A stretch of 20,872 nt of DNA from Pseudomonadota bacterium (GTDB lineage Bacteria > Pseudomonadota > Gammaproteobacteria > CAMYNG01): assembly GCA_020347585.1 (NCBI GenBank), contig CP070733.1, forward strand, positions 947,552-968,423, read 5' to 3'. A program made the position numbers and the translations under genes. Within the stretch, counting starts at the first letter, position 1. Every line of letters starts with the position of its first letter. Below are positions 7,802 through 15,699 of this stretch, piece after piece. The notes beneath the pieces were generated by a model. It saw only the letters and a list, made by a program, of their open reading frames with translations. It was not told the DNA's origin and did not search any database.

Positions 7802-9487
7802 TCAGAGCGCAACGCTTTCGACGGTGTTGCGACCACGCTTCTTTGCATGGTACATGGCCTGGTCGACCAGGCTAATGAGGCTGTGAACGTCGCTGACTTC
7901 GGCGGCGCCGCAATACAGCAGCCCGATACTGACCGTGGTGTGCAGGGTATTTCCTTCCCAGGCAAACTCGTTCTTTTCGATGACCGAGCGAATCTGCTCG
8001 GCGCGTTCCTCGCATACCTCGCGGTCGCAGTGCATGCGCGCGATAAACTCGTCGCCGCCGAAACGGGCCACCAAATCACTTGAACGCATTGCCGCCTCGA
8101 GTAACGCAGCCACCTGGGTCAGTACCGCATCACCGGCCGCGTGACCATGTGTGTCGTTAACTTTTTTGAAGTTGTCGACGTCGATCAACATAATGCACAT
8201 ATCGATATCGTCGGATTCGCGCCGGCCAAGCACTGCGCCGAGCGTTGTCTCGAAGTGGCGGCGATTGGGCAGTTGAGTAAGATGATCGCTGCGGGCCAGT
8301 ACTTCGAGCTGTGCATTGGCCTCGCGCAGCTGTCGGGTCGCCTCATCAATGCGCGCCTGCAGCGACTTGTTAAGGTCACTGACCTCGTTTTGTGATTGCT
8401 TGAAGGTGCCGACCAAGTCGCGTAGTGCGGCACCCAGCTGCGCAACTTCGCGTGGTGCATGCTCCGAGATCTCTGGCAACTCCCCTTTGAACCGTGAATG
8501 CGCCAGGCGGGTGCTCTGGGCAGCGAGCCTATTGATGGGTCGCGTAATCCACAGCGCAAGCGGTATGCTAAACACGATGGCAAGAATCAAACCAAAAACG
8601 GCCCAGCTCAGGTGCGAATAAATGAGCGTATTCACCCGTGACTGCACCTCAGACTTGGGTTGCGGTACCATCACGCCCCAGCCAATTTCGGGTACTGCCG
8701 CATAACCGGCGACCATGTTCTCCTTGACGAACGGCGAGTAAAATTCGGTTACTCCGTTCTTTCCCGCCATCATTTCGCGCACGATGCCAAGGTGCGAGAG
8801 GTCGCGCATTTCGCTCATCCACTCAGCGTTGGGGTGTGCGATCACGTGTCCAGTTTTATCTACGATGGCGGAGTGGCCGCCGACCCCAAAGCGAATACCG
8901 GCGCGCAGCGATTCTATGAGTTCAATGCGCAGTTCCCCCAGCAGCACGCCAAGCAGATTGTTGTTTGTATCCAGAACCGGTTGCGACATGATGAGCGTGG
9001 GTTCACCGGTGATGGGACTGGGTTTGACGCTTGAGATGGTCCACTTGCGGTTGCGCTGTGTGTAAATAAAGCAGTTCTCGTCTGAGAATACGCCAGGTTC
9101 TGCCGTTTGGTTAGCCTGTCGGTGCGCCATTACCACAACTAGGCCAGTGTCATCGACGAGGCTTAACGAGCGAAAGCCGTCGAGATGTCGGAACGCGATC
9201 CGCAGGTTCCCGCGCAGCGTGTCGTTGTTCCTGGGGTGGCCTGATTGACGCGCCACGTCGTCGGCCAGTTTCCCCAGCATGCTGCGGTGATCGTTGATGT
9301 AAATCCGGATCGGAGAGGCTAGGTTCATGGCCAGCAGGCGGTGCTTCTCGGAGACCTCGCGCCAAGCGTCGTCCCAGGCGGCCTGGTAGATGTGCGAGAC
9401 CAGGAACGTAAGAGGGATCAGAGCGATCAGGACGAAGCTCAGAACGACCAGACGGTAGACGGGTTGTCCGGATACGTGTCGCATCAT
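7802..9487 (-). CDS. Membrane diguanylate cyclase: dCache sensor, HAMP, GGDEF
   Basis: A 561-residue inner-membrane signalling enzyme that would make c-di-GMP from two GTP. Order: membrane helix at about residues 12-31; a periplasmic double-Cache-like sensor at about 35-285 (SLVDDTGLVVV, SQPVLDTNNNLLGVLLGEL, SAIVDKTGHVIAHPN, YAAVPEIGWGVMV); second helix at about 293-315; HAMP at about 315-365; a short coiled coil (LNKSLQARIDEATRQLREAN); and GGDEF at about 400-555. The signature GGDEF (477-481) is intact, as are DHLTQLPNR and DVDNFKKVND, so it should be active. RSSD at 468-471, five residues before the signature, is a proper RxxD inhibitory site, so product feedback is likely. The sensor family commonly binds amino acids, carboxylates or similar small ligands; which one is unknown. 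No EAL domain follows. Two ATGs (9487 and 9484) are possible starts, neither with a strong Shine-Dalgarno site. Confidence 0.95.
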   Translation of the reverse strand: MMRHVSGQPVYRLVVLSFVLIALIPLTFLVSHIYQAAWDDAWREVSEKHRLLAMNLASPIRIYINDHRSMLGKLADDVARQSGHPRNNDTLRGNLRIAFRHLDGFRSLSLVDDTGLVVVMAHRQANQTAEPGVFSDENCFIYTQRNRKWTISSVKPSPITGEPTLIMSQPVLDTNNNLLGVLLGELRIELIESLRAGIRFGVGGHSAIVDKTGHVIAHPNAEWMSEMRDLSHLGIVREMMAGKNGVTEFYSPFVKENMVAGYAAVPEIGWGVMVPQPKSEVQSRVNTLIYSHLSWAVFGLILAIVFSIPLALWITRPINRLAAQSTRLAHSRFKGELPEISEHAPREVAQLGAALRDLVGTFKQSQNEVSDLNKSLQARIDEATRQLREANAQLEVLARSDHLTQLPNRRHFETTLGAVLGRRESDDIDMCIMLIDVDNFKKVNDTHGHAAGDAVLTQVAALLEAAMRSSDLVARFGGDEFIARMHCDREVCEERAEQIRSVIEKNEFAWEGNTLHTTVSIGLLYCGAAEVSDVHSLISLVDQAMYHAKKRGRNTVESVAL

Positions 9488-10038
9488 CGCTGGTATTGCT
9501 ATTTGTTGTCCTTGTTGGCTCCGGCAAGCGCGGGGGTGAGTGGCGCTGCGGACGTCGTGTGCGTATCAACCGTCGCCGCGAAAGCTGCAGGCATGATCGA
9601 GTCAGAAAACGCGTAAAACCCTATGCGCCGTGGGGGATTGGCGCCTTGTTGTCATCCGGGCAGCGCGCGAGATGCCACACAGGAATGCCAACTATATAGC
9701 AGATGCAGTGGATTGCGAAGATAGTTGCCCGGGGTGGGGTTTTACCTGGGGCCAGCGCGCGAAACTATCGCACGGCATGGCTATCCACGATCACGCGGTC
9801 ATCGCGCGGTGGCTATCCTGAGTAGTTCCCGCGGGGATGTAATTTATTCATTTTTCTCGTGACCAACCGCATCTGATCCTGTCTTGATCAGGCATACACA
9901 GCCGTTTGGGCAGCCGCTGCCCCGTTGCAGGCCAGTCGCAGGAAAATAAGAATTGTGAGCTACCTCAATATGTTGCGACCCACCTGCCGCAGAGAGGGGA
10001 ATAAAACCACCGGTCGATGTAGCCAGTGGAGCGGAGCA
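9488..10038. other. Non-coding stretch before the sigma-factor fragment
   Basis: No supported gene lies here. A 63-codon GTG-started frame at 9630-9821 has no recognisable product and is not called. Small repeats seen are GGCTATCC twice, near 9779 and 9812, and the inverted pair CTGATC (9873-9878) and GATCAG (9886-9891). Near the right edge GGAATAAA (9998-10005), followed closely by GGTC (10012-10015), recalls the GGAAT and GTC elements of ECF sigma promoters. The spacing is only about 10 bases instead of the usual 15-17, so this is a hint only. The stretch probably includes old promoter DNA of the sigma gene and eroded sequence. Confidence 0.4.
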
Positions 10039-10305
10039 ATGTTCAGGACGAGGCTGTGCTTTGCTAACACGCTGCGGGGCCGCATCGCGGGGTCGCGGGA
10101 CCGCCTCTATCGCGTGGCGTTGGCGTGGTGTGGGGACGAGATGCCGGCCGATGACCTGGTGCAGGAGACCATGCCCGCCGCGATAGCCAATTGCCACCAG
10201 CTGCGTGATGAGGACCGGTTGCTTGTTTGGTTTTACAGAATCCTCAACAACACGTTGCGCCGCCATTTGCAGCGCCGCAAGCCGCATCGCGACGTCGACG
10301 CGATG
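10039..10305 (+). pseudogene. Truncated ECF-like RNA polymerase sigma factor (region 2 only)
   Basis: From ATG 10039 (purine-rich GGAGCGGAG just upstream) about 89 codons encode a sigma-70 family region 2: RLYRVALAWCGDEMPADDLV, QET, a linker and VWFYRILNNTLRRHLQRRKPH. ADDLVQET at residues 37-44 is the hallmark of region 2.1/2.2, and the WFYRILNN-type helix contacts the -10 DNA. Homology stops around HRDVDAM (about 10305). A normal member would continue with a linker and region 4 for another 70-90 residues. Here the frame runs on to 10887, but that tail is the antisense of the DUF3617 gene. Region 4, needed for -35 recognition, is missing, so it cannot be a standard sigma factor. A deletion that joined the DUF3617 gene's 3' end to the sigma gene is the simplest explanation. 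Confidence 0.72.
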
Positions 10306-10317
10306 CTAAAAGGTGTT

Positions 10318-10737
10318 CTACTTACAATCGCCGACGCGCTTGCCTTCAAGATGCTGAATCATCTTGACCGGTTGGCCACCGCCTTCCGACATTTCGATCT
10401 CGATGGTTCCCTTGTAGGTATTGCCCGAGTACGTGATATTACCGGTGCCGTTGCTGACGGTGCCACGGCTCTCGCAGCGAACTCGCCAGGTCATGGTGTT
10501 GCCCGTGAGTTTGTTCTCGACCATCTTGCACTCCTGGCCGGGCTGGTTGGTTTTCGGCACCAGGTCTTCCTTGCGCAGACAGTAGCGGTGGGTCATAGGT
10601 GGCATGGCGCCGGGCATGCCCGGCATCTCGGTCTTGACCGTCGTTTCCCACATACCGGGCCGAACGTCGGGGGCGGCATCCGCTTGCAGACTGACACTCG
10701 CGAGCAGGAAGGCCAGGGTCGCGTTGCGCAGTTTCAT
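10318..10737 (-). CDS. Exported DUF3617 family protein
   Basis: A 139-residue periplasmic protein. The ATG at 10737 has an excellent AAGGAGGA, and an in-frame extension upstream would hide the signal peptide (MKLRNATLAFLLASVSLQADA). The mature protein fits DUF3617: it opens with VRPGMWETTVKTEMPGMPG and has CLRKEDLVP, GQECKMVENKLTGNTMTWRV, CESRGTVSNGTGNITYSGNT and a terminal HLEGKRVGDCK. Four conserved cysteines suggest two disulfides. The biochemical role of the family is not known. The start faces the thioredoxin-like gene at 10884 across a 146-base gap that probably holds both promoters. That thioredoxin could help form its disulfides, but this is inference. The 3' end lies 12 bases from the end of the sigma-factor remnant. 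Confidence 0.9.
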   Translation of the reverse strand: MKLRNATLAFLLASVSLQADAAPDVRPGMWETTVKTEMPGMPGAMPPMTHRYCLRKEDLVPKTNQPGQECKMVENKLTGNTMTWRVRCESRGTVSNGTGNITYSGNTYKGTIEIEMSEGGGQPVKMIQHLEGKRVGDCK

Positions 10738-10883
10738 GATTCCTCCTTTGATCCATATTCCGTAAAACGAAACAGGGTAGGGGCACGCTGTATATCTCTC
10801 GGCGGTTTTACCGGGTGCCGACCTACCATCGTTCACATCGCTAATATACTCCCTTTACTCGCGGCGGGTAACGAGGTACATGC

Positions 10884-11453
10884 ATGATGATACGAAGCCG
10901 TCTTGCCTGGTTCGCGGTGGCCGTGTTTCTCGGTGCGCTGCTGGTTAGTGGTATACACCGCCAGCGCGCCGTAGCTCTGGAATACTCCGCGTCGCGTGCG
11001 GCGCCGGAGTTTACCCATACCACACCCGGGGCGTGGATCAATTCGGCGCCGATTAAACTCGCCGACCTAAAGGGCAAGGTGGTGCTGATCGATTTTTGGA
11101 CCTTCGACTGCTGGAATTGCTACCGCTCGTTTCCGTGGCTACATGCGCTCGAGGAACAGTTCTCTGACCAGCCATTTCAGGTCATCGGCGTGCATACCCC
11201 CGAATTTGATCACGAGCGTGTGCGCGACAACGTGGAGAAAAAGGTCGCCAAGTTTAGGCTGACCCATCCCGTAATGATGGACAATGATTTTTCCTACTGG
11301 CGTGCTATGAATAATCGCTACTGGCCTGCCTTCTATCTCATCGACAAGCGCGGCAGGGTGCGTGCGCGTTTTGTTGGTGAGACCCACAGCGGCGATCGCA
11401 ATGCCCGCGCAATTGAGACCAGATTGCGTGAACTGCTCGCTGAGGCGCTGTAA
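10884..11453 (+). CDS. DipZ-like membrane-anchored thioredoxin/redoxin
   Basis: A 189-residue protein with an N-terminal hydrophobic helix (residues 5-24, LAWFAVAVFLGALLVSG) that is a signal anchor or uncleaved signal, placing a redoxin domain in the periplasm. APEFTHTTPGAWINSAPIKL leads into LKGKVVLIDFWTFDC and the active site CWNC at residues 76-79. The DFWTxxCxNC form is typical of the C-terminal thioredoxin domain of DipZ/CcdA-like proteins, not of classical WCGPC thioredoxins. The cis-proline lies in RYWPAFYLIDKRG. It probably exchanges disulfides outside the membrane. No CcdA-type membrane electron donor is adjacent. ATG 10884 has GAGGT six bases upstream; ATGs at 10880 (out of frame) and 10887 (in frame) lie close by. 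Confidence 0.9.
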   Translation: MMIRSRLAWFAVAVFLGALLVSGIHRQRAVALEYSASRAAPEFTHTTPGAWINSAPIKLADLKGKVVLIDFWTFDCWNCYRSFPWLHALEEQFSDQPFQVIGVHTPEFDHERVRDNVEKKVAKFRLTHPVMMDNDFSYWRAMNNRYWPAFYLIDKRGRVRARFVGETHSGDRNARAIETRLRELLAEAL

Positions 11454-11486
11454 GTATACCGCCAGATGGTAATTGTGCTCTGAATG

Positions 11487-13052
11487 TTATTGCGACGTTT
11501 TTGAATAGTCTGCGGGGTAGAGTCTTTCCCAGACGTGCCCGGCAAACCCGACACCCACCTCATCAAAATAATTGTACGCCGCATCGGCACCGGCAGCGAG
11601 GATCGCCTCAACGTGTTCGGGATACACCCCGGTTGCGCTGATCACGCCCTTGAAGCCAATGCGCCGCAATTCCCGCACTGCGACGGTATTCGCCTCGAGG
11701 TCGGGCATGGCGAGGAGCACGGCACGGATGTTATCCAAGTGCAGGTTGTGCCACAGGCCGGGGTCTTCCGCGTCCGCATACAGTACGCGGCGTCCTTCCT
11801 TGCGGTGGCGCTCTACTTGGCCGGGGTCGGAGTCCAGCCCGATGCAGCGTTGATCGCGATTGCCAAAAAAGTCAAACGCCCCCGTCCCCACGCGGCCCAT
11901 GCCGATAATAACAATCTGAGCACTTCCCAGGTGAATCGGCTCATCATCGGGGTGACGATGCTTGCTCTGAAATCGGCTAAGCACGGGCCGGTAACGCATG
12001 TACAACTTGTGCGCGGCACGATTCAGGGGTGCGGCGACAACAAACGATAGTGCAACCGCAAACGCCAGCGTCACCAGCCAATAGGCCGGGAAGAGCCCGT
12101 CCTTGACGCCTATGTTGGCGATGATGAGGGCGAATTCGCTGTATGTGGCGAGGTTGATTGCGGTCAGGAATGCGCTGCGGGCGCGCAGGCGGAACAACAG
12201 TAGCACGAAGAAATACAGCGACACTTTGACGGGCAGCAATGCCACCAGCAACAGCGCCACGCCGATGGCATTTGCGTCTGGCAGGCCGGCCATGCCGATC
12301 TCCAGAAAGAAGCCGACCAGAAAGACTTCCTTCATGCTCCACAATGCATCGGACAGTTCCGAGGCCCGGCGGTGATCGGCCAACAAGATTCCCAGCAATA
12401 GCGCACCCAACTCAGAACTCAGCCCCAGCAGTTCGAAGCCGCTACCGCCCAGCACCAGCGCCAGTAGCAGTCCGTACAGCACCAGCAGTTCATTGTGACC
12501 GCTCCAGTCAAGCATGCGATGCGCCAGTGGTCGCAGCAGGGGGAGGGCGAGTACACCCAGCGCCCATGCCGTGGGTGTATGGCCGCCCGCCAGGCTTAGG
12601 ATTGCTACGGCAACCAAGTCCTGCATGATCAGGATGCCAATAGCGACGCGGCCGTGAAAGGCGCGCAACTCCTTGCGCTCCTCCAGCACCTTGGCGGCCA
12701 CCACGGTGCTGGAGAAGCTCAGCGCGATTGCAACCACGATGCCCGTCATGTGGTCAACATGCGTGACCGCGGCGATAATGCCAACGAACACCAGCGCCAT
12801 CAGAAATAGGTGCAGTAATGAGCCGACGAGCACCTCGGGGCGTATCACGTTCTTCAGCCGTAGCTTTAGCCCGACACTGAACAGCAGCAGGAGTACGCCG
12901 AGGTGTGCAATGAACTCTACAGCCTCGCCGCTTTCGTATCCCAAGTAATACAGCAGAAAACCAGCGCCCAGGTAACCGACCAGCGGCGGAAGCTTCGCAT
13001 GGTGGGCGATGAATCCGCAGCCAAAGGCAATCGCTATCCAAATAACGTCCAT
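11487..13052 (-). CDS. Kef-type K+/H+ antiporter of the CPA2 family with TrkA-N domain
   Basis: A 521-residue inner-membrane cation/proton antiporter. About twelve hydrophobic segments fill residues 1-345, with typical CPA2 stretches: LPPLVGYLGAGFLLYYLG, GVLLLLFSVGLKL, ALSFSSTVVAAKVLEERKEL and the LIMQDLVAVAIL helix (Gln-Asp at 144-145) that carries the transport aspartate. Residues about 377-490 form a Rossmann-type RCK/TrkA-N domain with GMGRVG at 384-389 and an acidic residue after the next strand (LDSD), suited to NAD(H) binding and redox or metabolite gating. The last domain is shorter than in E. coli KefC, and no separate KefF/KefG partner is adjacent. The frame is open to a TTG at 13112, but the ATG at 13052 starts directly with the first membrane helix and is preferred, although its ribosome site is weak. 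The specific ion is an inference from the family. Confidence 0.93.
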   Translation of the reverse strand: MDVIWIAIAFGCGFIAHHAKLPPLVGYLGAGFLLYYLGYESGEAVEFIAHLGVLLLLFSVGLKLRLKNVIRPEVLVGSLLHLFLMALVFVGIIAAVTHVDHMTGIVVAIALSFSSTVVAAKVLEERKELRAFHGRVAIGILIMQDLVAVAILSLAGGHTPTAWALGVLALPLLRPLAHRMLDWSGHNELLVLYGLLLALVLGGSGFELLGLSSELGALLLGILLADHRRASELSDALWSMKEVFLVGFFLEIGMAGLPDANAIGVALLLVALLPVKVSLYFFVLLLFRLRARSAFLTAINLATYSEFALIIANIGVKDGLFPAYWLVTLAFAVALSFVVAAPLNRAAHKLYMRYRPVLSRFQSKHRHPDDEPIHLGSAQIVIIGMGRVGTGAFDFFGNRDQRCIGLDSDPGQVERHRKEGRRVLYADAEDPGLWHNLHLDNIRAVLLAMPDLEANTVAVRELRRIGFKGVISATGVYPEHVEAILAAGADAAYNYFDEVGVGFAGHVWERLYPADYSKTSQ

Positions 13053-13264
13053 AAGGTGAGATGTCTTCTCTTTGCTAGTCCTCAGGGCTTCCGACCATAC
13101 GCCAGTTGCCAACGTTAGCCGACATGGCGATATGCAACAATGGCGCTCCGCTTGCTGGGCAGATTATATAAGGTATGTGCACCTGCTGCGCTGTGTGGAA
13201 TTTGTGTGTATGCTCATCAATATTGCGGCGCGATGCAGTCCGGTGTCGCCTAGGAATTTACACC

Positions 13265-13549
13265 ATGAGCAAGAAACACAAACGCGTACTTGCCGCGATT
13301 CTCCAGGAGCCAGTCAGCGGCAATATCCACTGGCGCGACGTCGAGTCTCTGTTGCAGCACTTGGGTGCCAGCATCGAACCCGGTCACGGCGCACGCATGC
13401 GCGTGCTGCTAAACGGGGTGGAGGGCACTCTGCACCGGCCGCATCACAGTGGCGTATGCGGTAAACACGACATCCGTCATCTGCGTGAGTACCTCACCGC
13501 GGCGGGGGTTAGCATGGCGTCACTCGACAGGGTAGACGAACACTCCTGA
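13265..13549 (+). CDS. hicA: HicA-type toxin (mRNA interferase family), no HicB partner seen
   Basis: A 94-residue protein resembling the longer HicA subgroup: MSKKHKRVLAAILQEPVSGN, then IHWRDVESLLQHLGASIEPG, HGARMRVLLNGVEGTLHRPH and HDIRHLREYLTAAGV. The double-stranded-RNA-binding-like fold of HicA cleaves mRNA through a histidine. Several candidates are present (His41, His57, His60), but which is catalytic cannot be fixed by eye. HicB, the antitoxin, normally lies just next to hicA. Here the next gene is a lipocalin on the other strand 30 bases away, and upstream is the divergent antiporter gene, so it looks solitary. It may be inactive, tamed elsewhere, or no longer a toxin. ATG 13265 has an AGGA about 10 bases upstream. 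Confidence 0.8.
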   Translation: MSKKHKRVLAAILQEPVSGNIHWRDVESLLQHLGASIEPGHGARMRVLLNGVEGTLHRPHHSGVCGKHDIRHLREYLTAAGVSMASLDRVDEHS

Positions 13550-13578
13550 CGTCGCTGCAGCGTTGGAACCCGGTCAAC

Positions 13579-14139
13579 TCAGGGCGTGCGCTGCTGGGAC
13601 TTCCTGAATTCCCCGGTGTCGTACCCCTGTTCGTGCAGGATCGCGTAGGCGCGCTGAAGGTCGACTTTTGCCATAGTCGGTGTTCGACTCAGAACCCACC
13701 CGAAGCGGCGCGAGGGTGTGGCGATAACCGCGTAGCGATAGTCGTCGGCGAGGTCGATAATCCAGTAGTCGCCCCAAAACATTGAAATACCGAACAGCTT
13801 TAAGAAGCTTACTTCCAGCTTCGCGTTCGACTCGTTGTCCACAATGCGTGCCTCGCCCTCAATTTCGTTTACTGCGCCGTCTTCCTGGATGCAGCGGTTG
13901 ACGACGCGGATGCGTCCGTCCTCACGCAGCTTGTAGGTTGCGGTGGTACTGTGCGTGCAGTTGCGTTGAAAGTGGTTGGGCAGCAGGGCGATCTCGTACC
14001 ACTTGCCAGTGTAGCGTTCGAGATCCACCTTTGAAACTGTGGCCAACAGGGGGCTCGCCTCGCAACCTGAGAGCAGCGCCGCAACTAGCGCGATACCGAC
14101 AGCAGTGATGCGGCGAGTTCGTTCGCAAAATGAATGCAT
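13579..14139 (-). CDS. blc: Outer-membrane lipocalin lipoprotein (Blc type)
   Basis: A 186-residue bacterial lipocalin. The signal ends in the lipobox LSGC (23-26), so Cys26 would be lipidated and the barrel held at the outer membrane, where Blc proteins bind fatty acids or lysophospholipids. Lipocalin landmarks are in place: DLERYTGKWYEIA (the GxW motif, Gly45 and Trp47), LPNHFQRNC, TATYKLREDGRIRVVNRC, YWIIDL (125-130), YAVIATPSRRFGWVLSRTP with the C-terminal conserved Arg, and a final helix ending EQGYDTGEF. Length and order match the family. Its ATG overlaps the stop of the CbiX-like gene by one base (TGATG), so it is translationally coupled to that gene, an unusual pairing for which no shared pathway is obvious. 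Confidence 0.95.
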   Translation of the reverse strand: MHSFCERTRRITAVGIALVAALLSGCEASPLLATVSKVDLERYTGKWYEIALLPNHFQRNCTHSTTATYKLREDGRIRVVNRCIQEDGAVNEIEGEARIVDNESNAKLEVSFLKLFGISMFWGDYWIIDLADDYRYAVIATPSRRFGWVLSRTPTMAKVDLQRAYAILHEQGYDTGEFRKSQQRTP

Positions 14140-14525
14140 CAGCCGTGCGCCTTGCTCACTTCGGCGCGCCCCGACAGCCCGAGTATGGCATCGACCAGCA
14201 GCGCAGATTCACCGAGGTGCGGTGCGATGGTGATCGCCACATCAGGGTGTTCGGCTTGTACCGGTGCGACATCATTTGGTATGTCAGCGACCACGTGGCG
14301 GCCGGCTGCAAGAAAATAGGGAAACACCACGATCTCGCAGGCGCCCGCCGCAATGCACTTGCGCAGGCCATCGCCGATGGACGGCTCGGCGATCTCCAAA
14401 AACGCGTATTCGACCAGGTCGAAAGTGGTATCGGTTCGTTGCATCACCACTCGAGTGAGTGCTGCAACTTCCTGGTTGGATGTTTCGCGGCGGCTGCCGT
14501 GGGCAACGATAAGCAGGCTTTTCAT
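14139..14525 (-). CDS. CbiX/SirB-like chelatase domain protein
   Basis: A 128-residue single-domain CbiX-like protein, the size of short CbiXS chelatases, which act as dimers and insert Co2+ or Fe2+ into sirohydrochlorin or a related tetrapyrrole. Residues 1-13 give LLIVAHGSRR with metal-binding His9. Further on are FLEIAEPSIGDGL, IVVFPYFLAAGRHVVADIP with the second His at 77, and APHLGESALLVDAIL. Both histidines and the glutamate region of the chelatase active site are kept. The frame stays open upstream to 14663, but ATG 14525 begins exactly at the family N-terminus. No other cobalamin or siroheme gene is nearby, so the substrate is uncertain. Confidence 0.88.
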   Translation of the reverse strand: MKSLLIVAHGSRRETSNQEVAALTRVVMQRTDTTFDLVEYAFLEIAEPSIGDGLRKCIAAGACEIVVFPYFLAAGRHVVADIPNDVAPVQAEHPDVAITIAPHLGESALLVDAILGLSGRAEVSKAHG

Positions 14526-14727
14526 GGATTGACCATTTCCCGTTACAACTGTATGGACAAGTGCTTGGTAGCGATGCGGCGCTATTGTGATACGAAACCG
14601 GCAGCAACTCCACCACCGAGTACACAGTCCGAGTTTGGCAGCGGCCGCTGCCGAACGCGGCAACTCAGACTAAACTCAAGATCAGGCCCGAATTGGCCGA
14701 TTTTTCACCGCCAAGGAGAACCCACGG

Positions 14728-15651
14728 ATGCGCAGTGCCACCGCCAGCGACAGTATCCAGCCAGTTTTTCCGCCCCTGCCCATCGACGAGTGGGAGGAAA
14801 CCAAAAACACACTGCACTTGTATCTGCAGATCGTAGGCAAGGTGCGCATGGCGCTGATGCCGAAGATGAACCACTGGTGGCACGTACCGCTTTACGTCTC
14901 GCCCTGTGGACTTACCACGCACCTCATCCCATACCGCGACGGCTGCTTCGAAATCGAGCTCGACCTGATCAACCATGAACTGGCGGTGCGCTCCAGCAGT
15001 GGCGCGGTACAGGGTTTTGCGCTTGAGGGTCAATCAGTGGCGCAGTTCCTGCGCCAGTTGTTCGAGGCGCTCCGTAAGTTGTCTATTTATGCGACCATCC
15101 GGCCGTTTCCCTACGACGTGCCGTTCAGCACCATACCGTTTGCCGAGGATGAGCGACATGCCGCCTGGGACGCCGACTATGTCACGCGTTTCTGGCGTAT
15201 CCTGCTCGGGGTCAATGGCGTGTTCGAAATTTTCCGCGGCAGGTATCTTGGCAAGTCCACTTCGGTGCACCTGTTCTGGCACCACATGGATCTGGCGCTC
15301 ACTCGTTTTTCGGGGCATGCCGCACCCTATGACGGTGGCACTGCCGCCGACCGCGAGGCCTATTCACACGAGGTCATCAGTTTCGGCTTCTGGGCGGGCG
15401 ATGCCCAGGTGCGCGAGCCGGCCTTCTACGCCTATGCCTACCCCGAGCCCAAGGGACTGGGCAGCGTAGCGCTGCATCCCGATGCCGCGTATTGGACCAC
15501 GGCCCCCGGCTTCACAATGGCCTACCTAAGCTATGAGGCGGTGCGCGCGGCTAACTCGCCGCGCGAAGCGATCCTCGAGTTTCTCGACAGCACTTGGCAG
15601 GGTGCGGCGAACCTTGCCGGCTGGGACGTGCCGGCGCTGACTATGCCGTGA
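14728..15651 (+). CDS. DUF5996 family protein
   Basis: A 307-residue soluble protein matching DUF5996. Family hallmarks in order: FPPLPIDEWEETKNTLHLYL, QIVGKVRMALMPKMNHWWHV (NHWWHVPLY at 48-56), GLTTHLIPY (61-69), FEIELDLINHEL, VPFSTIPFAEDERHAAWD, VHLFWHHMDLALTRFSG (180-196) and, near the C-terminus, FYAYAYPEPKG followed by LSYEAVRAANSPREAILEFL. The many conserved His, Trp and Asp residues hint at an enzyme or metal site, but no activity is established for the family. ATG 14728 has AAGGAG (14713-14718) at good spacing. The patatin-like gene begins 48 bases after its stop on the same strand, so the two may be co-transcribed. Confidence 0.88.
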   Translation: MRSATASDSIQPVFPPLPIDEWEETKNTLHLYLQIVGKVRMALMPKMNHWWHVPLYVSPCGLTTHLIPYRDGCFEIELDLINHELAVRSSSGAVQGFALEGQSVAQFLRQLFEALRKLSIYATIRPFPYDVPFSTIPFAEDERHAAWDADYVTRFWRILLGVNGVFEIFRGRYLGKSTSVHLFWHHMDLALTRFSGHAAPYDGGTAADREAYSHEVISFGFWAGDAQVREPAFYAYAYPEPKGLGSVALHPDAAYWTTAPGFTMAYLSYEAVRAANSPREAILEFLDSTWQGAANLAGWDVPALTMP

Positions 15652-15699
15652 CCTGCGGCCCGTTTGATGCGATCATAGGATGCATTGACGGAGGTCAGC

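Noticed and set aside
9630..9821. 63-codon GTG-started frame in the gap before the sigma fragment
   Set aside because: There is no convincing ribosome site, no recognisable sequence and no helical or membrane pattern.
9873..9891. Short inverted repeat CTGATC/GATCAG as a possible terminator
   Set aside because: It has only six base pairs and no T-run, which is expected by chance.
9844..10287. 147-codon minus-strand frame opposite the sigma fragment
   Set aside because: The plus strand carries recognisable sigma region 2, and the minus frame shows no family features.
9925..10887. Plus-strand open frame of 320 codons
   Set aside because: Only about codons 39-127 look like protein (sigma region 2). 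The rest lies antisense to the well-supported DUF3617 gene and has no homology signal.
14130..14978. 282-codon plus-strand frame across the CbiX-like and DUF5996 genes
   Set aside because: It overlaps two clearly recognised genes in other frames, and its translation lacks any domain sign.
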